The notes under the pieces were generated by a model, which was given only the letters and a program-made list of their open reading frames with translations, did not search any database and had not been told where the DNA came from. Position numbers and translations under genes: made by a program. From Candidatus Thiodiazotropha sp. (ex Monitilora ramsayi) (GTDB lineage Bacteria > Pseudomonadota > Gammaproteobacteria > Chromatiales > Chromatiaceae), in the NCBI GenBank assembly GCA_025655575.1, contig JAHXIP010000003.1, forward strand, positions 1 to 64,000: a stretch of DNA of 64,000 nt, given 5' to 3'. Positions 48,543 through 56,926 of this stretch are shown here, one piece after another. Position 1 is the first letter of the stretch; each line of letters opens with the position of its first letter.

Positions 48543-50092
48543 TTGCTATCGAAAGACTTCCTCGCCTTTTTCGCCCTTCTCGCCTCAAATATTGGTTTTA
48601 TATATGACCAGAAAATGATGGGGTAAATGACCGCTGTACCCAACAATCCAACAAGCAACACTTGTAATGAATTATCCGCTCCAAGCCATCTACTAAAAAA
48701 TAACCACAAAGAAATAACCAACCCACCGAATAGCGGATAACCGAATGATTTGCCAAAAAAAAGCAGGTACGATATCCCTATTTTCCTACATGCATATACT
48801 GGAATAACAAATCCACGTGTTATGGTTAGGATTGACACTGTTAAGATAGCAGCATTTACTAACGTCCAACCAAAATAATTATTAGTCATTACCCCCGCAA
48901 TAAGCAGAATTATTGAGAGGACAAATGTAAAAACTGCAACCCTCCCATGCATATTCATTCCCATCAGAACCCTTAACACTGAGCTTTGAGATATCGAAAA
49001 AAAAGAGCCAAAGGCAAGGACACCTATCAATGTACTATTCGCATAATCCGGACCCATCCATATGTTTAAAATATGGTCACCAAGTATTGCCAATATCAGT
49101 ATCATCGGAAGCGTTATAGAAACGGAATACTTTGTTGTTTGAATAAGAAAATCTTTAATCTCTTCTTTTTTTCCAATGCCCATTAATGAGCCTACTGTTG
49201 GCGTCAAGACATGAGAAAACTTGTTTAAGAAAGTTTCAACATGCCTTACCAGCGCAACTGGTCGCATAAATACCGCAAGCGCACCAGCACCAAGATTACT
49301 AGCCAATGCAATGTTGACGGTTTGTAAAACCACAAGAGGCGTTGCACCAGTAATACTCGATTTTAAGCCGAATTTCAGCATTTTCTTCATATGAAACTTA
49401 CTGATATATTTAACTCTTAAATCAAGTTTTAGACAGACTGAAAATGCGAGGTACACCCGGACTAATTCTGTAACGCCAGTAACAATCAAGTAGATTACAG
49501 CAAGGCTGACCAATGAATTACCGAGGATGAGAGAAACGATCATAAGAACGGCAGCCATTAAACTTGCTGATGCATTTAATCCATTATGAAGATCCCAACG
49601 ATGTAAACCAGTAATTACACCTCGAAAAGAATCGAAAAACATCTGAACAGCCAAGCTTAGGCCAAGAAGTCCGATTACTGATATTGATTGAGACACCTCA
49701 TCTTCATTCCAATCATTCAGATAATCTGGCAGAAACAGGATAAGTATTCCCGTGCCAGTCACCACTATAAAAGCTATAACAACTTGTATGGCTGCGACTG
49801 ATGATACGGCTTTATTTAAACTCTGAAAGTCATTCCCAGAATAATACTTAGCGACATACCGATTAACGGAAGATCCCACTCCCATTCCAGAAAGCGACAA
49901 ATAATTAACGAACGACCAACTCATATCCCAGATACCCAACAAGTTTTTCCCTAAGTGAGTATCAATCATCCGAGGCATAATAAAGCCGACAATAACCAAA
50001 ACCAAGTGACTGCCCCAACTGGTAAAGACATTTTTTACAATCCTGTCTCTTCCTGATGTATCTGTGGTTTTATTCGCTTTATCTGAAGTCAT
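48539..50092 (-). CDS. Wzx-type lipid-linked oligosaccharide flippase (MOP superfamily)
   Basis: 517 residues with 12-14 membrane segments. The N-terminal TSWGSHLVLVIVGFIMPRMIDTHLG and the loop SGMGVGSSVNRYVAKYYSGND match the polysaccharide transporter family. The middle ALASNLGAGALAVFMRPVALVRHVETF and the C-terminal basic tail (EARRAKKARKSFD) also fit. It should flip undecaprenyl-PP-linked repeat units to the periplasm for the Wzy-type enzyme at 44731. It is transcribed toward the glycosyltransferases, end to end with them. Confidence 0.88.
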   Translation of the reverse strand: MTSDKANKTTDTSGRDRIVKNVFTSWGSHLVLVIVGFIMPRMIDTHLGKNLLGIWDMSWSFVNYLSLSGMGVGSSVNRYVAKYYSGNDFQSLNKAVSSVAAIQVVIAFIVVTGTGILILFLPDYLNDWNEDEVSQSISVIGLLGLSLAVQMFFDSFRGVITGLHRWDLHNGLNASASLMAAVLMIVSLILGNSLVSLAVIYLIVTGVTELVRVYLAFSVCLKLDLRVKYISKFHMKKMLKFGLKSSITGATPLVVLQTVNIALASNLGAGALAVFMRPVALVRHVETFLNKFSHVLTPTVGSLMGIGKKEEIKDFLIQTTKYSVSITLPMILILAILGDHILNIWMGPDYANSTLIGVLAFGSFFSISQSSVLRVLMGMNMHGRVAVFTFVLSIILLIAGVMTNNYFGWTLVNAAILTVSILTITRGFVIPVYACRKIGISYLLFFGKSFGYPLFGGLVISLWLFFSRWLGADNSLQVLLVGLLGTAVIYPIIFWSYIKPIFEARRAKKARKSFDSN

Positions 50093-50506
50093 GAGTTAAT
50101 AAATAATCGGTAGAAAGGTTTAATAACAAATCACTCCTGCTAAAGTGTAGATTACATACATATGAAGAATCATTCTTTGCTAAGCGCCACATCTATTTGT
50201 AAACCAGCAAATACATATATATGTAAACTATCGAAATCATTTGCAACTAGCCCAAATGGATACACCCATAGTGCTACAAGCGATATGAACAACTGAAGGG
50301 TTAGCAGGCAATGTATGCTAGGCCCACCAACATTTTTGATTCGGGTCTAATGCTAGCGCCTAATTCACATAGTGCAAATACTAGTATTTCCGTTGACATC
50401 AATGTTTACAATTTTTTGATAATTGCAAACATTGACCTTCATATAGTGAATCAGAGAGATACCTCATTCGTTTTTTACCACGACTGTTTCTCTCTTCAAA
50501 AAGTAG
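50093..50506. other. Intergenic region between flippase and thrC
   Basis: 414 bp, AT-rich, with no convincing gene. It contains the probable flippase promoter and a strong inverted repeat (listed separately). A 73-codon plus-strand frame at 50311-50532 runs into thrC antisense and is not supported. This gap is the right boundary of the AT-rich island. Confidence 0.4.
50399..50435. repeat. 15-bp inverted repeat downstream of thrC
   Basis: The arms TCAATGTTTACAATT (50399-50413) and AATTGCAAACATTGA (50421-50435) pair at 14 of 15 positions across a seven-base loop. It lies about 70 bp beyond the thrC stop. No U-tract follows on the minus strand, so it may be a factor-assisted terminator, a transcript end stabiliser or an operator for the flippase gene. 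Confidence 0.45.
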
Positions 50507-51652
50507 CTAGATTATCGTGTTTTCAAGAATAGCTCGCTTAACGGCATCCAATTCAGCATCGATACAAACTACGGGTGATGTAGATTGTTTAATTGCAGTA
50601 TCCGGATCTTTCAATCCATTTCCTGTCAACGTGCAGACAATACTGGAACCCTCCGGGATCTTACCTGACTGAATATCCCGCATGGCACCTGCTAGCGAGG
50701 TAGCTGATGCCGGCTCACAGAAGATACCCTCTCTTTCGGCAAGCAGCTTTTGCGCAGCTAATATCAACTCATCCGTACATTCGTCGAACCAACCACCAGA
50801 CTCTTTCTGGACTTTCCACGCCTGGTCCCAGGACTGCGGATTACCAATCCGAATTGCCGTCGCCACTGTCTCGGGTTCTTTGACAGGGCCTCCCCGCATG
50901 AAAGGCGCCGATCCAGCTGCCTGGTAACCAACCATCTTAGGACGCTTGCCAGTTATGGCACCGCCGGCAAATTTACATTTTCCACCGCAGTACGCACAGG
51001 CCTCGGTCACATGATCCCCAGATGAACAGGAGTATTCACAATAACCAATCCAGTGGGCTGTGACATTACCCGCATTGCCGACTGGCAGGCAGTGGTAATC
51101 GGGCGCGTGCCCCAGCTCTTCGATAATCTCAAAAGCAGCCGTCTTCTGGCCCTGCAGGCGATAGGGATTGATGGAATTTACAATTGTGACTGGGGCATGC
51201 TCAGCCACTTCCTTAACCAGTTGCATGCCATCATCAAAGTTTCCCTTGATTTGAATAGTAACCGCGCCATACATCATCGCCTGCGCCATCTTCCCCATCG
51301 CAATCTTGCCGTCGGGGATCAGCACGAATGCGGTGATACCTGCCCTCGCAGCATAGGCCGCTGCTGCTGCTGATGTATTGCCAGTGGAGGCACAGATGAT
51401 AGCCTTACTGCCCGTTTCGACAGCCTTGGTCACCGCCATGGTCATACCACGGTCCTTGAATGAGCCTGTAGGATTCAGACCTTCATATTTGATATAGATA
51501 TCAACATCTTTACCTAGCTCCCGTGGGATATTCTGCAGGCGAATCAATGGAGTATTGCCTTCTCCCAGGCTGATGATGCGCGTATCGTCATGGACCGGCA
51601 GACGATCACGGTATTTATCAATCAAACCAGTGTAACGGGGGCGAAACGTCAT
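50507..51652 (-). CDS. thrC: Threonine synthase with cysteine-rich insertion
   Basis: 381 residues, fold type II PLP enzyme. EGNTPLIRL opens the core. The PLP lysine is Lys66 in GSFKDRGM, phosphate-binding glycines are in GNAGNVTAHW and SGTGN-type residues occur in LTGNGLKDP. It converts O-phosphohomoserine to threonine. Unusual is a segment after WIGYCEY with Cys205, 209, 219, 222 and 226 (C-x3-C-x9-C-x2-C-x3-C), where the homologues I remember have a short loop. This may bind zinc or an iron-sulfur centre. GAGG precedes the ATG. hom lies 102 bp upstream on the same strand. Confidence 0.95.
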   Translation of the reverse strand: MTFRPRYTGLIDKYRDRLPVHDDTRIISLGEGNTPLIRLQNIPRELGKDVDIYIKYEGLNPTGSFKDRGMTMAVTKAVETGSKAIICASTGNTSAAAAAYAARAGITAFVLIPDGKIAMGKMAQAMMYGAVTIQIKGNFDDGMQLVKEVAEHAPVTIVNSINPYRLQGQKTAAFEIIEELGHAPDYHCLPVGNAGNVTAHWIGYCEYSCSSGDHVTEACAYCGGKCKFAGGAITGKRPKMVGYQAAGSAPFMRGGPVKEPETVATAIRIGNPQSWDQAWKVQKESGGWFDECTDELILAAQKLLAEREGIFCEPASATSLAGAMRDIQSGKIPEGSSIVCTLTGNGLKDPDTAIKQSTSPVVCIDAELDAVKRAILENTII

Positions 51653-51754
51653 GTTAGTAACCTCTGAAAACCTTTTTTTCTTTGAACCACCACACCTGAC
51701 AGGGGTTAGCGGCTGCCGCTCAGAATCATTAATAATTGCTGCTTTGTTATCTCT

Positions 51755-53068
51755 TCAACCGTCGAGTCGCTCGACCCGGATCAGCATGACTTGGCCTGAG
51801 ACACTCTCCAACTGCTCAATGGCAGTAATTGCCTGGTCAAGCTGCTGACCCAGTACTTTTTGAGTCAACATCACGAGGGGGACAGTGGTTTCACCCTCGG
51901 CGGGTTCCTTCTGTTGGATCGCCTCGATACTAATACCTGAGTCTGCCAGAATCCCAGCGATCCTTGCGACCACGCCAGGTTTATCTTCCACCTGCATACG
52001 TAGGTAGAAAGCCGTCTCTACCTCATCAATAGGCAGAATAGGCAGATCGACCAGCTCACCAGGCTGGAAAGCCAAATGAGGCACCCGGTTTTCCGGATCT
52101 GATGTCAGCGCTCTAACCACATCGACCACATCGGCCACCACAGCGGATGCGGTCGGCTCAGAACCCGCACCAGCACCATAGTAGAGCGTCGGTCCTACTG
52201 CATCGCCTTTTATCAGCACAGCATTCATGACCCCATCCACATTGGCGATCAATCGACGATGAGGAATCATCGTCGGATGTACTCTCAGCTCAATCCCCCG
52301 ATCGGTTCTCCGCGTAATGCCAAGATGCTTGATACGGTAGCCAAACTGGGCAGCATATTCCACATCCTGGGGTTCAATCTTGGTAATGCCTTCCGTATAG
52401 GTCTTATCGAACTGCAAGGGAATACCGAAAGCAATTGAGGCAAGAATCGTCAGTTTGTGGGCGGCATCTATGCCCTCCACATCGAAGGTCGGATCGACCT
52501 CCGCATAGCCCAACGCCTGCGCCTCTTTCAGCACATCAGCGAAATCGCGCCCCTTGTCACGCATCTCGGTGAGAATGAAATTGCCCGTACCGTTGATAAT
52601 GCCGGCAATCCATTCGATACGATTCGCCGACAGCCCTTCGCGGACGGCCTTGATGATCGGTATGCCACCTGCCACGGCTGCCTCGAAGGCGACCGTCACA
52701 CCCTTTTCCTGGGCAGCGGCGAAGATCTCGTTGCCATGCAGGGCAATCAGCGCCTTATTGGCAGTCACCACATGTTTGCCATTCTCGATGGCCTTTAAAA
52801 CCAACTCGCGAGCGGGTGAATAGCCGCCGATCAATTCGATGACGATCTCCACTTCCGGATTATTCACCACATCGAAGGCATCCTCGGTAACCGCTATATC
52901 ATCGACACCGCGTAGCAGTTCCGGGTCAAAGGCTTTCGCTGCCGCGTGGCTGATCCTGATCCCTCTCCCTGCCCTGCGGGCAATCTCATCGGCATTTCGG
53001 GTCAATACCTTCAAGGTGCCGCCGCCCACGGTCCCCAGTCCCAACAGACCCACTTTGACTGGATTCAA
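51755..53068 (-). CDS. hom: Homoserine dehydrogenase
   Basis: 437 residues from a TTG start with AGGAGA eight bases before it. The nucleotide-binding VGLLGLGTVGGGTLKVL is at the N-terminus. The catalytic domain contains the substrate region GIINGTGNFILTEM and AYAEVDPTFDVEGIDAAHKL (here LGYAEVDPTFDVEG). A C-terminal ACT domain begins near residue 350 (YLRMQVEDKPGVVARIAGIL) and probably senses threonine. It reduces aspartate semialdehyde to homoserine, feeding ThrC next door. There is no aspartokinase fusion. Confidence 0.97.
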   Translation of the reverse strand: MNPVKVGLLGLGTVGGGTLKVLTRNADEIARRAGRGIRISHAAAKAFDPELLRGVDDIAVTEDAFDVVNNPEVEIVIELIGGYSPARELVLKAIENGKHVVTANKALIALHGNEIFAAAQEKGVTVAFEAAVAGGIPIIKAVREGLSANRIEWIAGIINGTGNFILTEMRDKGRDFADVLKEAQALGYAEVDPTFDVEGIDAAHKLTILASIAFGIPLQFDKTYTEGITKIEPQDVEYAAQFGYRIKHLGITRRTDRGIELRVHPTMIPHRRLIANVDGVMNAVLIKGDAVGPTLYYGAGAGSEPTASAVVADVVDVVRALTSDPENRVPHLAFQPGELVDLPILPIDEVETAFYLRMQVEDKPGVVARIAGILADSGISIEAIQQKEPAEGETTVPLVMLTQKVLGQQLDQAITAIEQLESVSGQVMLIRVERLDG

Positions 53069-53101
53069 GATACTATCTCCTGCAATTAATTCTATATTTG
53101 T

Positions 53102-54307
53102 TCAGTTATTGACAAGCCCATCACGACGGAACATATCGCGGATACCGCGAACCGCCTGACGGGTTCGATGTTCATTCTCGATCAGGCCGAAACGGACATG
53201 ATCATCTCCATGTTCGCCAAATCCAACGCCTGGCGAGACAGCCACCTTGGCTTCTTGTAACAGCTTCTTGGAAAACTCAAGAGAGCCCATTGACCGATAG
53301 GCTTCAGGTATCGGCGCCCAGACAAACATGGTCGCCTTGGGGCGCTCCACATGCCAACCGATATTATTTAGCCCATCGCATAGTACGTCGCGACGGCTCT
53401 GGTACATATCCCTAATTTCATGCACCACATCCTGCGGCCCTTCCAGGGCTGCAATGGCTGCCACCTGAATGGGTGTGAACGTACCATAATCCAGGTAGGA
53501 CTTTATTCTTGCCAAGGCCGCGACAAGCGTCTTATTACCCGCCATAAACCCGACACGCCAGCCCGGCATGTTGTAACTTTTGGAAAGTGAGAAAAACTCA
53601 ACGGCGATCTCATCGGCACCCGGCACCTGCAAAATCGACGGCGCCACATAGCCATCGAAAACAATATCGGCATAGGCCAGATCGTGCACTACCCAGACAT
53701 TGTACTCTTTTGCGATCTCCACCACTTTTTCGAAGAAATCGAGTTCGACACATTGTGTCGTCGGGTTGCCGGGGAAATTGAGTACCAACATCTTGGGACG
53801 AGGCCATGAGTCCTTGATCGTCTTGACCAGTTCTTCAAAAAAATCGACTCCCGGCACCATGGGTACATGCCGCACATCAGCACCCGAGATGATGAAACCA
53901 TAGGGGTGGATGGGATAAGCAGGATTTGGCACCAACACGGAATCACCGGGTCCCATACAAGCCAAAGCGAGATGCGCGAGACCCTCTTTCGAGCCAATGG
54001 TGGCAATCACCTGGGTCTCTGGATCCAGTTCCACATCGTAGCGCTTTTTGTACCAACTGCTCATGGCTCGTCTGAGCCGAGGGATACCCTTGGACATGGA
54101 ATAGCGGTGGGTATCCTTGCGATTCGCCACCTCACAAAGCTTATCTACGATGTGTTGTGGTGTCGGCTGATCGGGATTCCCCATGCCAAAATCGATAATA
54201 TCCTCGCCACGCGCCCGTGCTGCCGCCTTAAGCTCATTGACTATGGCGAAAACGTAAGGTGGTAACCGCTTGATTCTGCGGAATTCTTCCATCTCTGGCG
54301 TGGACAC
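53102..54307 (-). CDS. alaC: Class I/II aminotransferase, AlaC type
   Basis: 401 residues. [14 protein letters not shown] and [19 protein letters not shown] match the AlaC family closely. The PLP lysine lies in [18 protein letters not shown]. It is expected to make alanine from pyruvate and glutamate. A role in methionine or aspartate-family metabolism is also possible given that hom and thrC follow directly (33 bp to hom). The start is a GTG at 54307; an ATG five codons in is an alternative. Confidence 0.93.
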   Translation of the reverse strand: MSTPEMEEFRRIKRLPPYVFAIVNELKAAARARGEDIIDFGMGNPDQPTPQHIVDKLCEVANRKDTHRYSMSKGIPRLRRAMSSWYKKRYDVELDPETQVIATIGSKEGLAHLALACMGPGDSVLVPNPAYPIHPYGFIISGADVRHVPMVPGVDFFEELVKTIKDSWPRPKMLVLNFPGNPTTQCVELDFFEKVVEIAKEYNVWVVHDLAYADIVFDGYVAPSILQVPGADEIAVEFFSLSKSYNMPGWRVGFMAGNKTLVAALARIKSYLDYGTFTPIQVAAIAALEGPQDVVHEIRDMYQSRRDVLCDGLNNIGWHVERPKATMFVWAPIPEAYRSMGSLEFSKKLLQEAKVAVSPGVGFGEHGDDHVRFGLIENEHRTRQAVRGIRDMFRRDGLVNN

Positions 54308-54429
54308 TGGAACCTCGACTTTTTGCTTGACCCAAAGGATCTAAAGTTAACCGACAGACTGCTAAAGATCAATTAAATACAAGTATTCTGGCGCTTTTTT
54401 CAAAAACACTAATGAGGTAAGGTCGAGAG

Positions 54430-54801
54430 ATGAAATTTGTTCTCGACAATACCAGTGATGGACAGGCTATTCAGCGCTATGCCGCGGGAGAGGTCATCAT
54501 CAATCAGGTGGCTTACCGAAGGAGCCTGATCGTCATGCCAGACCGAATCGTCAGTGATTGGTCACCTTCGGCCATCGAAGAACTGGAAAGCGATGATTTC
54601 GAGTTACTGGCGGATCTAAGCCCGGAGATAGTTCTGCTCGGCACAGGAGGACAGCAGCAGTTTCCCCACCCCTCTCTGACCCAGCCGCTGATGCAGCGCC
54701 GTATCGGCCTTGAGGTTATGGATACGGCCGCTGCCTGCCGAACCTATAACATCCTGATGGCGGAGGGCCGTCGTGTCGCAGCCGCCCTGTTTATGATTTA
54801 G
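54430..54801 (+). CDS. Mth938-domain-containing protein
   Basis: 123 residues, the full length of this family. It has VIINQVAYRRSLIVMPDRIVSDW, LLADLSPEIVLLGTGG and IGLEVMDTAAACRTYNILMAEGRRVAAAL, which match the Mth938-like fold also found in mitochondrial complex I assembly factor NDUFAF3. Molecular function is not established in bacteria. It is divergent from alaC and its last bases overlap by 11 bp the end of the convergent membrane protein gene. Confidence 0.88.
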   Translation: MKFVLDNTSDGQAIQRYAAGEVIINQVAYRRSLIVMPDRIVSDWSPSAIEELESDDFELLADLSPEIVLLGTGGQQQFPHPSLTQPLMQRRIGLEVMDTAAACRTYNILMAEGRRVAAALFMI

Positions 54802-55354
54802 CCCCTGCATCTGCAGAAACATCCTGTTGATGCGAGTCTTCGTCATCCAGTACAACCACATCATCGGGCACAGGATATTTATCGACCACTCGCTGACTCA
54901 ATTTATGCAGCGTCGCCTGATGCAGGGCATCGGACTCCATCAGGATCAGGACAAGCACCGTCACCATAATTGGCAGTATGCTGACGCCGCCGATTAATGC
55001 CATCACGGCAACCTTCATCATCCCCAGATAGGAATAGCCGATCCAGCCGAGCAGAGCGACGGTCAACGCCGCCAATAACATATAGATGAAGAAGCGGCTT
55101 CTCTCAGCGGCAATCTGCCAATGCACCATGACATACCAGGGATCTCTTTGCCTGGACTGTCTGGCGCGCCAGAGCGTATAGATGAGCAGACAAAGGGAGA
55201 CTATGGGAACTAACGCCAGGGGCTGCCAGTAGGAGCGTACCAATCCCAACGCAGCGACGAACCAGAGGATGTGGTTACCGATCAGATTGGTCAGAAAAAT
55301 ATCGTGGGGAATTTTAGCCTTGTGTGTCAGGTCATCTGAGATTTCGAATTTCAT
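54791..55354 (-). CDS. Four-helix membrane protein, unknown function
   Basis: 187 residues. Four hydrophobic segments are visible (about 22-40, 45-62, 92-108 and 115-140), after a hydrophilic start FEISDDLTHKAKIPHDIF and before an acidic cytosolic tail (VVVLDDEDSHQQDVSADAG). I do not recognise a named family. In the ancestral arrangement it would be the second gene after the small membrane protein gene now broken by a MITE at 55.5-55.8 kb, on the same strand, so the two may have formed an operon. Confidence 0.75.
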   Translation of the reverse strand: MKFEISDDLTHKAKIPHDIFLTNLIGNHILWFVAALGLVRSYWQPLALVPIVSLCLLIYTLWRARQSRQRDPWYVMVHWQIAAERSRFFIYMLLAALTVALLGWIGYSYLGMMKVAVMALIGGVSILPIMVTVLVLILMESDALHQATLHKLSQRVVDKYPVPDDVVVLDDEDSHQQDVSADAGAKS

Positions 55355-55468
55355 CTGTGCAGCCCACCCTGCCTATAAAAAAGTAACAGCATGGGAGGCT
55401 ACCATCGGAGCGGTTGAAATGCATCTCTGATAATTAGCCGTCGGCATCCCTGTCCAGAAAAGCAACGA

Positions 55469-55787
55469 TCAGCTTTCATCCTGTGCCGGCATGAGCCGTT
55501 TGACCAGCCATTTTTTAAACCAAAAGAGAAGTAAAAACAATAAGATGCCTGCTAGGGCCTGTTAACACTAATCCAATAGGTTCTGTTGCGCCTGAAGGGC
55601 TGGGGCTGTTTTTGCACCCAGCGGCGTTATCATTCGCTTATGTAGAGTGACTACACATCGCTCATTCTGCCTTGCTGGGTACAAAAACAGACCCAGCAGA
55701 ACCTATTGGATTAGTGTTAACAGGCCCTAACAGTCCAATCCAGGGCTGTTCTTTGAGAATTGTTATGAACCAAAGACCGCTTCCCAT
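55469..55787 (-). pseudogene. Small membrane protein gene interrupted by a MITE
   Basis: An ATG at 55787 has a textbook GAGGAG site eight bases upstream. It reads 20 codons (MGSGLWFITILKEQPWIGLL) and then enters the inserted element at 55728. On the far side, from 55552 to the TGA at 55469, the same frame continues for 27 residues with a hydrophobic helix (AGILLFLLLFWFKKW) and a basic end. Removing the element plus one TA copy joins the halves exactly, giving a 47-residue single-pass membrane protein. As it stands, the upstream half runs about 21 codons into the element and stops. The family is unknown. Confidence 0.75.
55555..55727. mobile_element. 173-bp palindromic MITE with TA target duplication
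   Basis: The terminal inverted repeats are perfect over at least 31 bp (55555-55585 and 55697-55727), beginning GGGCCTGTTAACACTAATCC. Next to them an imperfect inner pair (GGGGCTGTTTTTGCACCCAG and its partner near 55675-55695) and a near-symmetric centre let the whole element fold into one hairpin. Both ends are flanked by TA (55553-55554 and 55728-55729), the target of IS630/Tc1/mariner transposases. There is no transposase gene, so it is non-autonomous. It splits a small membrane protein gene. Confidence 0.85.
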
Positions 55788-55921
55788 TGTAGAATCTCCT
55801 CAGCTTGGCTGTTTCAATGAGAGAATACACACCCGGTCTTCTATTCGCATTAACAGCAAGACATAGCGGGACCGATTCGTTAGTGTACCTCGTCAACCAT
55901 TCATGCCGGAAAGAATTACCA

Positions 55922-56620
55922 ATGGAAAAAAAGATCATCTTCTGGGTTCTGTCCCTCTCCCTGGTCGCCATAGCGCTTGCTATTCTGCTGCCCGGTGGAC
56001 GCCAGGTCGAAAGCGACCCCAAACTCCCCTGGGAGATGCACCTGACCTCTCAAGGCGCACTGGAGGTATTCGACTTAACGCTGGGGACAAGTACGTTGAA
56101 TGATGCCAGACAGGTATTTCAGATGCAGGGTGAACTCAATCTCTTCATTGATCATACCGGCAGCCCTGCACTGGAGGCCTATTTCGAACGTGTCTTTCTG
56201 AGCGGACTCAGAGCCGATTTCATACTCGTGCTGGATGCTGACAATGAATTACTGTCACGCCTCTATGACCGTGGTAGCCGTATCAGCCGCACCAGTCAGT
56301 CCACTCACAAAGTGGAACTCAATAGCGAGGACCAGGTTTTGGCCACCGGCCTTCCAATCAAACTGATTAACTACATTCCTTATGCCAATCTGGATGAGCA
56401 GTTGGTTACCAGCCGATTCGGCCAACCTGCCGAAAAGATCACAGAGACCGAAACCGGGGTCAAACACTGGATCTACCCAGAGGATGGCATCAGCATCGGA
56501 CTCAATCCGGATGGAAAGGAGTTAATTCAGTACATGCCACTGGATGAGATCGAGCCGCTCACCGATCGCATCGAAGAGAATAACAAGCGTTACGAAGAGA
56601 CGCTTAAACAGCAAGGATAA
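55922..56620 (+). CDS. Membrane-anchored periplasmic protein, possibly BamE/OmlA-like
   Basis: 232 residues from the ATG at 55922, preceded by GGAAAG. An N-terminal hydrophobic segment (IIFWVLSLSLVAIALAILL) is a signal anchor. The rest should be periplasmic. Two segments, VFDLTLGTSTLNDARQVF and LVTSRFGQPAEKITETETG followed by KHWIYPEDGISIGL, have the look of the SmpA/OmlA (BamE) alpha-beta unit, which would make it a tandem version. That is inference. It is divergent from the MITE-broken gene and converges on ccoS. Confidence 0.65.
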   Translation: MEKKIIFWVLSLSLVAIALAILLPGGRQVESDPKLPWEMHLTSQGALEVFDLTLGTSTLNDARQVFQMQGELNLFIDHTGSPALEAYFERVFLSGLRADFILVLDADNELLSRLYDRGSRISRTSQSTHKVELNSEDQVLATGLPIKLINYIPYANLDEQLVTSRFGQPAEKITETETGVKHWIYPEDGISIGLNPDGKELIQYMPLDEIEPLTDRIEENNKRYEETLKQQG

Positions 56621-56703
56621 ATGACGCCAATCGTATTGACGTTAAGCATCCTGTTAACCCGATCTACCGGATTAATAAGAAAAATTGGCGGGTGAACTAC
56701 AAG

Positions 56704-56904
56704 CTATTCCTGATCTTCCGCATCGGGCATCCGCTGCCTGGGTTTTTTCTTCTTTGCAGGCCGCAGGTCATCATCCATCAGGATACGGTGCGCCTCTCCC
56801 TCAAGATCATCGAATTGACCGCTACGGGCTGCCCAGAACAACACACCTACCGCAGCCAGCCCCAACAGGATCATGCCAGGTATCAAGCCATAGATAACGT
56901 CCAT
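56704..56904 (-). CDS. ccoS: cbb3 oxidase assembly protein CcoS
   Basis: 66 residues from the ATG at 56904 (MDVIYGLIPGMILLGLAAV); the seven upstream codons in frame are not family-like. One membrane helix is followed by the CcoS signature FWAARSGQFDDLEGEAHRIL and a lysine-rich tail. CcoS is needed to insert cofactors, notably heme and copper, into CcoN. It is the last gene of the ccoGHIS unit. Confidence 0.93.
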   Translation of the reverse strand: MDVIYGLIPGMILLGLAAVGVLFWAARSGQFDDLEGEAHRILMDDDLRPAKKKKPRQRMPDAEDQE

Positions 56905-56926
56905 CACTCCACTCCGTCGCAACAAC

